A stretch of 64,000 nt of DNA from Saururus chinensis (taxonomy: Eukaryota; Streptophyta; Magnoliopsida; Piperales; Saururaceae): NCBI GenBank assembly GCA_035235625.1, contig CP141150.1, positions 14,946,330-15,010,329 of the forward strand, given 5' to 3'. The stretch's first letter is position 1, and every line of letters starts with the position of its first letter. Shown piece by piece: positions 23,136 to 34,564 of the stretch. The position numbers and the translations under genes are program-made. The notes below the pieces were generated by a model, which ran no database searches, was not told where the DNA came from, and was given only the letters and a program-made list of their open reading frames with translations.

Positions 23136-23898
23136 TTTTTTCCTTAATAATATATGCATTTCGCATCATATTTCCATGGTGTATCAAGAGAAACAATAAG
23201 CATCGCCACATTTGATAAGTCCACACACGCGCTGCATATAGCAAACATGGGCCATGCCTCGTCATAAATGTGAAAACCGTGAAAAACCCCAACGCACTTT
23301 CTGAACATCCCTCCGAAGGTTTCTTCCTGGGCTAACTGCTGAGGTATTCTCTTACGGTTCCATATTCTCATCTCCCTAGTGGCAGATCAGATGACTTAGG
23401 TTAGCAGAAGGTGGATGTCGAATAGCAGTCTCTGCATATGGATGCATGGAGGAAGACTCGGATAGTCACGTTTCTACTTGTTGGTGTCCCTACCGGAACA
23501 GTGGTAATGCTGGATGTGGAGAATATGTTAATGTTTGTACTTTTGGATGAACTACTTCTTACTTGATATGCTCTGCAGATGAAACAACAACGACAACTAA
23601 TTTTTCGGTGTGGAGATGGTGGGCAAAAGCTTTAACTAATCCGTCTCAACTGATAACTGTTAGTAGCGTTTAACATAGGTAACTCGCGGGTACACAAACT
23701 CTTGTCTTGTGTATGTACTTACATGGGTCGGTGTGCCGCATGTACAGTTATAATACATGAAGTTAAGTTTGAGGTTAAGAATGAAATTGATGCCTGTTCA
23801 CACATAGTTGTTTCAATTTTGCGACGGATATCATTGACTGATAAGTATCAACTGATAACTGCCAAAGCTTAACTGACATAACTATATGGTGTATTCAG

Positions 23899-25684
23899 AT
23901 GGATACAGATGAGCGGCCTCTGTTATGTGTGTGGGGTGCGGAGTGGGATGCAAGTCGACACAAGTATAATTGCTCCAATGCCAAGTCGGATCTCATATTT
24001 GTTAGAAGCCCATTGACGTATGAATCCTTGGTGCCTATGGTTTACAAATTAATAGGATGTTGTAGCAGGGAATACTCTTTAAAGATGAGTTTTACATATC
24101 CTTTGGCAATCCCCATGGAAGTACCTCCAACGAAAATATGTGATACTAGGACTCTTCAGTGTTTTCTGCGATATGCCAAGACCAGGCATGATGGTCTACC
24201 ATTGATAATAACCAAAGTGCGACATGTACATGTGTTCCATGAATGTGAGCCGAATATTGATGTATCCGAATCAAAGATGAACGAGTCAATTATTTTCAAT
24301 GATGCCGAAGAGCATAGTAGACCTGCAAATGAAGTGAAGCATACAGTGGAAGTGAAGGAAGTAGGAGTGAGGCATGGCATTGAATCCAATGATAATTTGG
24401 CTAGTGTTGCTTCGGATATGGACATATTGTACATGAACACAATGGATTTCAGTGACGACTGGGAAGTAGATGACTTACTGTGTGAGGCCAGGGAGTTGGA
24501 GGCAAAGAAACATCCTCCTGTTTATGTAAATTTGCAATCCGATTCTGATGAAGAACTAGTAGATGTCCCCATTGAAATGCTTGAAGTGGATACGGTGAAA
24601 ATCTCAAATGTTGAGGAAAATAATGCCAACTCAAATGAGGGTAATGATGCCGGAGGAGCAAATGATGAAGTTAGTGGGCCAAACATGATGTATAACATAG
24701 ACGAAGAAGATGTCATCTACAATGGAAGGGATACGCATGAGCAGCTTGAGGAAGACATTGACATGGCTGAAAGAAAGTGGTAAGAAGTATACAATCATTA
24801 TTATTATCTATTTTGTTTGCAAATTTATGTATGTGTAGTAACGGTTTAGTGGTTTTAAATGCAGTGATGCTGAAGTACCAACAATAGCTAATGCAGTAAT
24901 GTCACTCATAAATGAAGGAGATGGTGGTGGGAGGGGGAAAGCACCACCATCAAGTAGCAATTTTGGGAAAACTTCGGCACCAAAACAACATCAAAGGTCA
25001 TTTCATGTGCTTACATAGTTAGTTAACTGATTATGCCTAACTTATAACTGTTTGTCTCATTCTAATACCTATATAAATATAATCATTCAGCAGATTGGAT
25101 GCAAATGTGTGTGTGAACGAAGAGCACAACATGGATGTGGAGGTTGATTTGTATGACTATGGCAAAGATCCGAATGTGCTTCTACTTGGGCAAGAGTTTA
25201 TGGATAAGGACTCTCTGAAGCTACATGTACACAAGTATGCTATGCATAATAACTTTGAGTTCAAGGTAAAATATTCAAATAAATCTCGATTCACAGTTGT
25301 GTGCAATGTGTCGGGATGTCCATGGAGGTTACATGCTGCGATAAGTAATGGGTGTAGTATCTTCAAAGTGAAAGCTATGAACAATGTTCATACATGTGGG
25401 AAACCAATATTTGGAGGAGATCATAAACAAGCAAAAGCGGGTATTATTGCTGACTCAGTAGTGAAATGACTTAGGAAACGTGTTGCTTATACTCCCAAGG
25501 ATATTCAAGTTGATGTCGATTTGGACTATGGAGTTAAGATGAATTATTCGAAGGCATATAGGTTGAAGGTTGCGGCGTTTAACAAGTTAAGAGGATCCTA
25601 CGAGTCATCGTATGCTGAGTTGGCTACATACTTATATGAGTTGGAGAAGGCAAATCTGGGAACCTCAACTGCTATCCAATAAAT
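23899..25684 (+). pseudogene. MuDR-type transposase N-terminal region, spliced, catalytic core missing
   Basis: Three exons with good junctions: 23899-24779 (GT donor), 24865-24996 and 25094 onward. The first exon follows an AG acceptor and starts MDTDERPLLCVWGAEWD, the N-terminal domain common to plant MULE transposases. It is followed by an acidic linker (about residues 90-290). Exon 3 encodes the MuDR DNA-binding domain (about 25185-25420) with the FMDKDSLKLHVHKYA stretch and a C...CPWRLHA...HTC zinc-binding pattern. A TGA at 25467-25469 interrupts it, most simply a CGA to TGA change. The frame then continues with KDIQVDVDLDYGV to 25680. The DDE catalytic domain is absent because the sequence switches to duplicated receptor-kinase flank. 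Confidence 0.82.
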
Positions 25685-25686
25685 AT

Positions 25687-26278
25687 ATGAGTTAGGAGGT
25701 GTAGCATGAGCATGCTTTTAGCCACTATTTTATATCTCCCCAAAAAGACATGGACACTTTTTGGTATCTATTTGATTAGAGAAAAATAACATAACATTGC
25801 TATTCTAGGTATTATATGGAAGCATTGCACTAGATGAACTTTCTTTTGATAAGTAAATATAGATTGTATGTTAGTTGTTATTTCATAGATAACTCAAGTC
25901 ATTAACTTGCAAACCCTTTCTCTTGTCTTAGTTCACACCTATACTCTAGTGTAGTGGGGAATGACTTTATGGTCTTCATAATGAAGTAGAGCGATACAAT
26001 GAATTACTCTATCAAGTTCTTTTCATAATTCAAAACTTTGTGATCTTCAATAGGCATTCAAATATTAGTACATAACTTCATATAAACTAACACAATTTTT
26101 ACACACCCCCTAATCTTTTTAGCTAGAATTAATAATTAACAATGACTAACCATCTGACATGGACACGATAATGTTTTTAGACATTTAACAAGATAATTTA
26201 AAATACAAACTCATCATGAAAAACCATCATGAAATACAAACTCATTATTGTAAGATGATCTTCGCTATAGCATTAACA
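25687..26278. repeat. 3' flank of receptor kinase copy B
   Basis: About 590 bp homologous to 9655-10210 downstream of copy A. Its left edge marks the breakpoint of the duplicated unit against the truncated MULE. No gene is seen. Confidence 0.75.
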
Positions 26279-29200
26279 TCAAGTATTATTGATTCTGATT
26301 GTTTTGGTCTCATGAAATACTCGCCTCACATTCATCAATTCTCTACAGATGTCTTTCATATTCATTCTCTCTTTTGGGTATTTGGCTGAGCAGACAACTC
26401 CAATTTTGGCCACACTGAGTAAGCAATTTATCAATCTATCCTTTTCTCCTGGATCTTCACGAAGGAGGAGCAAAGGGTCTACAATTTCCATCACTCTTTC
26501 TGGAATAGCCATCTTCACATATTTTGGTAGATTTAGATTTTCACTAAACATTTCATTAGTTGGCTTCTTCCCTGTAATCATCTCCAACAAAATAATTCCG
26601 TAGCTATACACATCCCCATGAATAGTCACAGTGCTTCCGACACCATATTCTAGCATTATATTTTACAAACAATAATGGAATAAGATAAAGACGACCATTT
26701 AAAAAATGTAAGATATTTATAGTTAGAAGTATGCTTGTATGAAGATAAAGAAGAATAACTATTTATGTTATCAAGCAAAAAGCAAATAACTATTGATTTT
26801 CATATCATACAAAATATAAGATTGATTTTGCTATGATTAAGGCAATGTCTTTTTCAGTTTGATACCTTTGGCTAGAACTTACCGAATAAAGACTAAGTTT
26901 GACATGAAAATGTTTACTCCATTAGAGAGATCATGTCATCACTTTTGAAATTTACAAAAGTATATGTCTTCCTTATATTTGGATATGATTAATACATTAT
27001 GATACATTCAAATGGTCAAAGGTAGAGAAATGTTTACCTGGGGCTATGTAGCCAATAGAACCCTTCAAAATTGAGGAACTGGTTTGATGGGATGGAGAAT
27101 GATCTATTGATGATACAAGGCTCTTGGCCAGGCCAAAATCTCCCAAATGTGCCACCATATCATCATCAAGAAGAATATTACTTGGTTTTAGATCACAATG
27201 AACAATTGGAGGTTCACACTGATTATGAAGATAATCTAAGGCATTGGCCACATCAATGGCCACATCTAATCTTTTACTAAAGCCCAAATATTTCAGTGAG
27301 TCATTGCTAGTCATATGTTGGTGCAACCATTGCTCAATACTTCCATTAGACATAAGCTCAAATACTAGAGCTTTAAAATCTCTACCTTTGAAATCTAAAC
27401 TTGAGCATGAAGTTAAAATTTTAACAAGATTCCGGTGACGAATATTTCTTAAAGCTCCACATTCATCCATAAAAGTTTTCACTGCATGGACTTGATCAAG
27501 ATTAAGTACCTTAATGGCAACCATGGCTCGATAGTTCTGCAAAAATCCTTTATATACAGTGCCAAAGCTCCCCATGCCAATTAAATTTGAGGAAGAAAAA
27601 CCATCTGTTGCTTTGAGGAGCTCTCTGTAGGAAACTTTAAAATGTAAATCCATTGAGGAAGAAGAGGAGGAATGGTGTTTCCTGTTTTGTGTTCTTCTAC
27701 AAATTATGAGTAGGCAAGATATTACCAAAGCGCCAACAATAGAAGCAACAATTGATAATTTTACTTTCATAGAAAGAGATTTTTTGCCTTGGTTGATAAA
27801 TTTTGGTTCACAAGAGGCCAAGTGCAACTGTGGTATACCACCACATAACTTAGGATTTCCATCTAGAGAAATGGCACTGACATTGCTAAAGATTCCTGTT
27901 GTGGGTACTTCTCCCTCAAAATTGTTAAAAGAGAGATTCAAATAATGTGTACCATTGAGCTTGGAGAGAAAATCTGGTATATTCCCCGACAAATTGTTGT
28001 CTGAAAGATCTAGCTGGTTTATACCTTTCACATAAGCTAAAGAAGGAGGAATACTTCCACTGAGGGAGTTATTCTGCATATATAGTAGTTGCAGCATAGA
28101 GCAAGTACCGATGTTTATAGGGATCTTGCCTGTCAAATGATTGTTATGGACATAAAAATTAACAAGCAATATCATGTCTCCCACTTTTGATGGTAGTTGC
28201 CCAGTTAGCAAATTGTTGTCCATTCTGAGTTCAAACAAAGAAGAGAGATTGAACAAGGTCATTGGTATCTTACCGCTAAGCATGTTGTTGAAAAGGCTAA
28301 GATATACAACACCTCTATAATTCCCAATGCTCGATGGGATGTGTCCTTGGAGTTGATTACCACTTATATCAAGGACAGCCAACTGAGTTAAGTTGCCAAT
28401 GTTTTCTGGAATTTTACCGGACAACTTGTTGGTATCAAGCATAAGCTTTACAAGCTGTAGAAGCTTTCCAATTGCTGCAGGAATTTCGCCGGTCAGTTGG
28501 TTATACTCCAAAGCTAAAACCTGCAACTGTACAAGGTTTTCAATTCCTGAAGGGATGGCTCCGTGGATTTGATTCTCTCCAATTTCTAAGTATTCAAGAT
28601 GATTAGAAAGGTTTGATGTGGATTTGGGGAGAGAACCGACGAGGCTATTTCCCTGAGCTGCAAGCAAGACCAAGCGAGTACAGTTGGTCAAAGATGTGAT
28701 AAACTGCAAGTCGTTGTTTCCGACACCTCCAAGCCTGTTGTAACCAATGTTAAACCAAGACAAATTCTTCAAATTTCCTAGATCGACAGGGACAGACCCA
28801 GTGAAAAGATTACCCGCAAAATCGAGCTGAGTGAGATGAGAAGCGTTGGTTAGAGTGGTTGGAAGTGGACCAAAGAATTTGTTCATACCAACAGTAAGAC
28901 TTTTGAGGTTTGACATTGTAAGGCCAATGTTTGAGGAAAGTCTTCCCCGAAATTGGTTTTCTGTCAGAGACAACTCTATCATGGATGAGAGATTGTACAG
29001 AGATGGAGGTATCGTACCAGATAGATTGTTGACACCACAATGAAATATTTTCAACCTGAAAAGCTGGCCAAGTTCACTCGGGATGCTCCCATCAAAGCTA
29101 TTAAATGACACGGACATAGTCTCCAGTGCAGAGAGGTTCCCAAACGAAAGCGGAATCCTTCCAGTGAGTTTGTTGCGCCTCAATTTTAGGTAAACCAGCT

Positions 29201-29699
29201 GAGACAATGAACCAAGCTCGGCTGGGATGTTTCCTGCAAGTCCATTTCCACCCAAATGAAGATAAAAGAGGCGAGAGCAGTTGGAGAGACTCCCTGGAAT
29301 TTCTCCTTGTAGTGAGTTGTTAGCCAAATGAAGAACTTTGAGGCGACGTAAACGAGCCAACTCCAATGGTATGCTGCCATAAAAGCCATTCTCACTAATG
29401 TCTAAGCTTTTGAGGAAGGAAAGATTGCCAAGCTGAGGTGACACTGCCCCTTTTAAACCAAGATTGGGCAGTTCCAAGTGTGTGACTCGCCCATGCCGGC
29501 GACTGCAAATGATCCCAGGCCAAAAGCAAAAGTGGGCGGAATGGTTCCAAGAAGGGAAGATTTGGTGAGGGTCATCAGTGATCTCCTTTTTGAAGGAGAG
29601 CAATGCAAGCCGATCCGTCTCGTTGCCCACATGCAAAGCCTTGATGCTCATCAATATCAAGCTGAAGCAGATGAAGAGTGCAAGCACCTGCACCTCCAT
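26279..29699 (-). CDS. Xa21/EFR-like LRR receptor kinase, copy B, intact
   Basis: Likely a plasma-membrane pattern-recognition receptor with an extracellular LRR ectodomain and a cytoplasmic Ser/Thr kinase. Exon 1 is 29699-27038 and exon 2 is 26649-26279, joined CCA-G|AA-TAT (GT-AG), totalling 3,033 bp (1,010 aa). Residues 1-23 are a signal peptide, followed by an LRR N-cap with HFCFWPGI/VC. About twenty-odd LRRs of the LxxLxLxxNxLxGxIP type follow, a membrane segment at about 645-668 (VASIVGALVISCLLII), then the kinase: GMGSFGTVYKG near 712, VAIK, HCDLKPSN near 835, DFG near 853. Cys replaces the Arg of HRD, so it is a non-RD kinase, typical of immune receptors such as Xa21, FLS2 and EFR. 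The intron position in subdomain VIII (GYIAP|EYG) is the one usual for this family. An in-frame ATG at 29897 would add 66 residues before the signal peptide; I prefer 29699 because it starts the hydrophobic leader, as in copies A and C. Only intact member of the local cluster. Confidence 0.92.
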
Positions 29700-31460
29700 G
29701 TTGGAAAGCCTGGGCAATTGAATGGAGGAGAAACTGGGCTTCTTCACTCTATTCCTTATGATATATGAGAATAACTGATATGCGGGCAGTAGGTATGGAA
29801 CTGAATATATATTCTTTAGGAAGGCAAGTAAAAAGTCAATAGTGTCTCCTTTACGACTTTGACGCCGTCTTCTCCGACTTCCAGCAAAGCTCCACATTAT
29901 CCCTCTGGAGATAGGATGTTGAGTGAGTGGCGAAGACTCAAATTAGGTCCTCGCCTTCCCATTAACAACCCGCGCGACCTGGCGATCAGTCACTGTCGGC
30001 AACCTTCTTTGTGCGCACTCTCCTAAGTACATTCGCTTAATCCTTGCCAGCCGACATAGCCACTTGCCATTCCCACCCAACACACAGTCCTCTCCACTTC
30101 GTACTTTTGCCTAATTTTCAAATAATGGCTGTGTGAATATATATTCTTTAGGGGAAATAGAATGTCAACACAAGTGTAACAAAAGTAGTTGTGTATATTA
30201 GCTAGGAAAGCTACTATTTGGTCATTTTGGTTAATAGAAATGGTAGAACTTGTATAGTTTGGATCAATGCAGAACTTGGCGAGTTCACATGCATATGATT
30301 GATAATCTATTGGGACCGCTGCGTCTTGTGGCAGACAAAAAAAATTAAAACAGGGTGTGTGATAAAATATGCAAAAACTAATCTAGTATAACAAAATTGA
30401 AAATTGCATTAAGACCTTTATTACTATCAAAATTAGCCATATCTGTTCCATCTTATATCCAATCCTTCTTAGTTTTAACAATTATTGTACCATCAGTTTC
30501 AATCTTGAAAGTAACATCTCATATTCTTAAGTTGATTTTATTAAAAATATATTTATATATTTCCCAATTTCCTACCATTTTGTTGAAGTTGATTTAATGA
30601 GTTTTGATTGGAATCAACTCCTAGTGGGTCCCCATATAGTTCCTAGGGTGTCAAATGGTGGTGCTGCCATAGTTTACAGGGTTCGAATATGATAAGATGG
30701 CATCGAGTTAGTTGAGAGGGAGGAAAGTAAGGAATTGGTTGACTCCGGTTGAACGAATCTGTCTTGCGTGATGAATTCAGTGTCCTAAATATAATATGAA
30801 TTCAGTGACCTTAGGGTATCCAATCAACTTTCTTTAGGGTGCATTAGAAGTCTTGGCCAGAATTGACTCGGCACCCAATTAATATGCTTTAATTTGGATT
30901 GTCTGCATACACGACATTACAAATTTGTTTGCATAGGGGGTTTAGTCGACGATAAATTTTACTTTCAAAGCGTGTTGTGTGGAAAAAATGCCTAATCTTA
31001 TATAATTTTTTATAGAATATAAAATTTCTATGTGGGAAAATATATCTCATGAAATCAGTGACTTTTCTTTAGTGTTAGTCATGTCACATGTGTCACTTTT
31101 AGTCACGTACAAAATAAATTGATATTGCCCTATATTAGTTAAGTGTATTTTAGAGTTTCTTTACTTACTAATTTAATGTCGGGTAGCATTAAAAATTTGG
31201 ACCCGACCAAACCTGAATAGATCACAACCCGAGATTGACCCGGGTCAAGCTGGATTGGGCCTAAGAAAATATACTTAAAGTAATTATCAGGTCAGGTTAA
31301 GTTTAACATGTGACAAAGTCAAGAACTAAGCTGACCCAACTCTAGCTCTTATTTAATTAACCTATAAAACCTTATCTAACCCAGGTTTGTATAATTTTTT
31401 CTAATTTTTAATAAATAGATCCTACCTAATGTAGTCTCAGTTCAGTTTGAATTATTGGAA
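29700..31460 (-). promoter_or_regulatory. Upstream region of copy B, duplicated at 59985-61260
   Basis: The first 200 bp are shared with copies A and C. From about 29930 to 30360 and again about 31080 to 31460, the sequence aligns with 59998-60690 and 60870-61260, including AATGGCTGTGTGAATAT and TTGTATAGTTTGGATCAATG. The strand is that of the gene it probably serves. No specific promoter motif was fixed and no other gene is supported. 31461-32340 is AT-rich with no recognized feature. Confidence 0.6.
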
Positions 31461-32340
31461 CCGACTATCTCATTCCCTAAGTGATGTACATAGTTGGACA
31501 TGATTTGGCATGTGGTCAGCAAAAGGCTCCCACCGTATAACACGTGATCTGCAAGTTCCTAATCTGCCAGTTTGGTAAATAGATTAAGCACTCTTGAAGG
31601 AACAAATCATACATCCACACGTTAATTGTCAGCTAATTGAGTCACTAACTGGCATTCTTAAACCTAACACTCTTTATTTTTTTATTTTCACTCGTAGTAT
31701 AAGTAACAATCAAATACTCTCTCCATCCTATATTAGTTGTTTGAAGCATAAAATTAAAATAAATAGAAATTAGTTTTTCTAATCCAGACAAATAATGGGG
31801 GCCAAATGTACTGTTTAGTAGGTGATCACTTTGTACCTATGTGCCAAAATAATAGTTCAATATTATTAAGTTAGTTCTTTTCCACGTAAGACACTTCCAG
31901 CTCAAACAATACCTTAACGGGGGTAAATTACGTACCTTTGGCGTCTACCATCCAAAGCAAGTGGTGAAAGCTATGCACTCAAAAACTGTGAATTGTGAAG
32001 GTAGGTGTGAAGTCGCTACTTCAAATTTCACCAGTTTTAAAATTGGCGGTGAGAGAACCATGCCCAAATTGGGAGTGTCCCTACACTACGGTTTTAAACT
32101 AAACTACATATATTATGCATAAGCAAATTAAACTAGATAATCTCTATCGCAAACTGTTGAATCGAGATGTTATGGCACACACAATACAGGTGGTGGGTGT
32201 GTGATATGCTAGATGCACATTGGGGACCCAATTTCCATGTTCAGATAAACTTTCTCTTAAATTAAAATTGTTTATAATTACTTTTTTTTTCTTTTTAGAC
32301 TTTCAATTGTAATTGGTTTAGTATAATGACAAAAGAAAGC

Positions 32341-32540
32341 TTCATTTGGTCAACCGTCTCTGACCGTTCATAGCAAAAAAAGAGGCGGGAACAGTTGGAG
32401 ACTTTGCCTGTAATCTCTCCTTGTAACGAGTTCTTTCAATTGTAGTTGGTTTAGCCATATTAAAAACTTTGGGGCGATGCAAATGAGCCAACTTCAATAG
32501 TATGTTGCCATGAAAGTGTTGAAAAATATGGTTTGAGGCC
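32341..32540 (-). pseudogene. LRR receptor kinase fragment
   Basis: About 200 bp on the minus strand resemble the second and third LRR of the cluster genes. The plus-strand phrases CAGTTGGAGACTTTGCCTG and ATTAAAAACTTTGGGGCGATGC correspond to copy B 29278-29345. It is interrupted by indels and has no kinase or signal part nearby. It is a relic of a fourth cluster copy or of a partial duplication. Confidence 0.65.
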
Positions 32541-33498
32541 ATATAATAATCTTTGATAAGTTTTGGTTAAGTGCAATAATAACAAATAATCTCAAATCCA
32601 AAAGTGAGTGAATGAACATTGGTTGTAGTGTTGGAATGGTTAATCCCCCTTCTGGAATTGGATAAAGATAAACCTTAATGGGTTAAAAGATTCTATCGAG
32701 AGGGTACTTTTCCAAGATGTATTTTTGTTGTGTGTGCATGTATCTCATTGTGCTTTGTTTGCTTCCTTTTAGTGTATGTTCATGTATCTCCTTAGAGATT
32801 GGTCGTACACTTTCACAATCTATTTAAATAGGTCTTTTACATGCACTCAACATAGGTTTTTCCATTTTGCTTCAATCCAGTTGAGTCCAGAGAGTAGAAA
32901 TAGTGTTTTACCGTGCGTTGTTGTTGGAGTGCTTCCTCACAACATTAGATCATTTTATCATAGGAGAAAGACATTTGTAAATCCTAAAGCACGGATGGGG
33001 AGGATGAATTTGTCTTAAGGAGATAGTCTTGCTAGACTCAATCTCCTTCTATTTTCACTACTTCATTTGTAGCATGCAAATACAACAAAAGAATCATCAC
33101 AAGGCAGTTGTGGTGAACAAGACTTTCCAACAATCTTAAGAAAGATTTGTTCTCTTGTTCTCATTTCTTTTTATTATTCTTTTATGCACCGATTTTTCTT
33201 TTTCATATGGAAGTAAAGGCTGGGAACAACAAAGGTACCAATAACATTGTGACACCAGTCATAATCCCTGTGCATATGGCCCACGTCTAATTGAACCATG
33301 GGGTGAAACCATCGAAGTTTAGCGGAACATGGGTATTATTATCAATACTCTACTAATAAAAGAATTAAGATGAATATGGAGAAAGGATTGTATTGCAAAA
33401 GATTGAGACTTAGAGAAACTTGAAGAGAGAGAAAGAGATATGAGTGAGGAGAAAATGGGAGAAGAGGTAGAAACCCAAGAGAGAGGAGAGGGAGAGCA
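32541..33498 (+). repeat. Unassigned stretch, possibly a degraded solo LTR
   Basis: From TGTTGGAATGG (32627) the sequence shows LTR-like order: a TATA-like CTATTTAAATAGG at 32820, then a transcribed-looking mixed region to about 33070. No matching target duplication or partner LTR was found. An 80-codon open frame at 32776-33018 has no recognizable domain and I do not call it a gene. 33340-33498 is purine-rich. Confidence 0.3.
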
Positions 33499-34564
33499 CA
33501 CTACAACAAAAAGGACTATTAGCGATGCATTTATGCGTCGCTAATAGTCCCCTAAACGTCGCTAATGACTATTAGCGACATATGATAAATGTCGATATAA
33601 GCGTCGAAAAAAGTGTCATCGCAATTGACTATTCGCGACATATAACAAAAAAAATCGCTAATAGAGCCTTTTAGCAACGCATACATATACATCGCTATTA
33701 GTTTATTATTAGCAACGCATAAATATGCATCGCTAATAGCCTTTTAGTGACACATAAATATGTGTCGCTAATAATAAACTAATAGCGACACATATGTATG
33801 TGTCGCTAATAATAAACTAATAGCAACGTTTATTAAATTATTAGCGACGCTTTTGTATACGTAGCTAATAAAAAAATTATTTTTAAAAAAAATTAAAAAT
33901 TAATTATTAGCGACGTATAAATATATACGCTGCTAATAAGTCCTTATTAGCGACGCTTTTTATACGTCGCTAATAAAAAAATGCTTTTAAAAAATTTCAA
34001 AGCGCCGCTAATATTATAGTATTAAAAAATTGAAATACAATAGCCACGCTTTAAAAACGTCTCTACTATATTTTAAAATGTTTTAGCAATACTTTTATAT
34101 GCGTCGCTATAAATGATTTTTTTATAAAAAAAAAGGGCCACCGGGGAAGGGAGAGGGTGTCGGAATCAAGAGCCAAGGTTCCTGATTCCGGCACCCTCGT
34201 CATAGTAGTATGTCGAGCAGGTGGAGGGGGGGGGGGAGTAGGAGGGGCCCCACACCCCCCTCTCCCCGGCTCCGCTCACTCCTCTGAAAATCATAGGATA
34301 GGGGGGAAGGAGAGGGGGATTGGGGCAGGGAGCAGGGGGAGAGGGGATCCGGAGAAATGGGCAGGGGGGGGAGCGGGATGAGGGCTGCGGCACCATCTGT
34401 CCTCCCCCCCCCCCGAAAATCAGAGGAGGGAGGAAAGGGGTGGAGCAGGGAGGAGGGGGGACTGGAGGAGGAGGGAGGGGGACTCCACCCCTTCTTTCCT
34501 CCCCCCACCCCGTCCTCTGAAAATCAGAGGAGGGGGACCGGAGCAGGGGGAGAGGGGGGACATG

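Larger units (their letters stand above)
19136..25686 (+). mobile_element. Truncated Mutator-like element (MULE)
   Basis: The left end near 19136 (GGAAATTTTTTTAGAAATAGAC) resembles known plant MULE terminal repeats. The body holds a GC-rich leader (19290-19640), a long AT-rich region, direct repeats, a foldback, a tandem repeat and then the N-terminal exons of a MuDR-type transposase. It stops near 25686, before the catalytic DDE core, exactly where the duplicated flank of receptor kinase copy B begins. The right terminal repeat is therefore missing. No other gene is seen in 19650-20770. The segment 21780-21900 is GC-richer and could be a captured exon, but I cannot identify it. Confidence 0.75.

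Noticed and set aside
28810..29040. Open frames opposite or out of frame with the LRR region of copy B (and the equivalent at 55936-56166)
   Set aside because: Shadow frames conserved only because the LRR DNA itself is conserved between copies B and C.
31713..31820. Possible further Stowaway MITE starting ACTCTCTCCATCC
   Set aside because: Only one end is recognizable and no matching inverted end was found.
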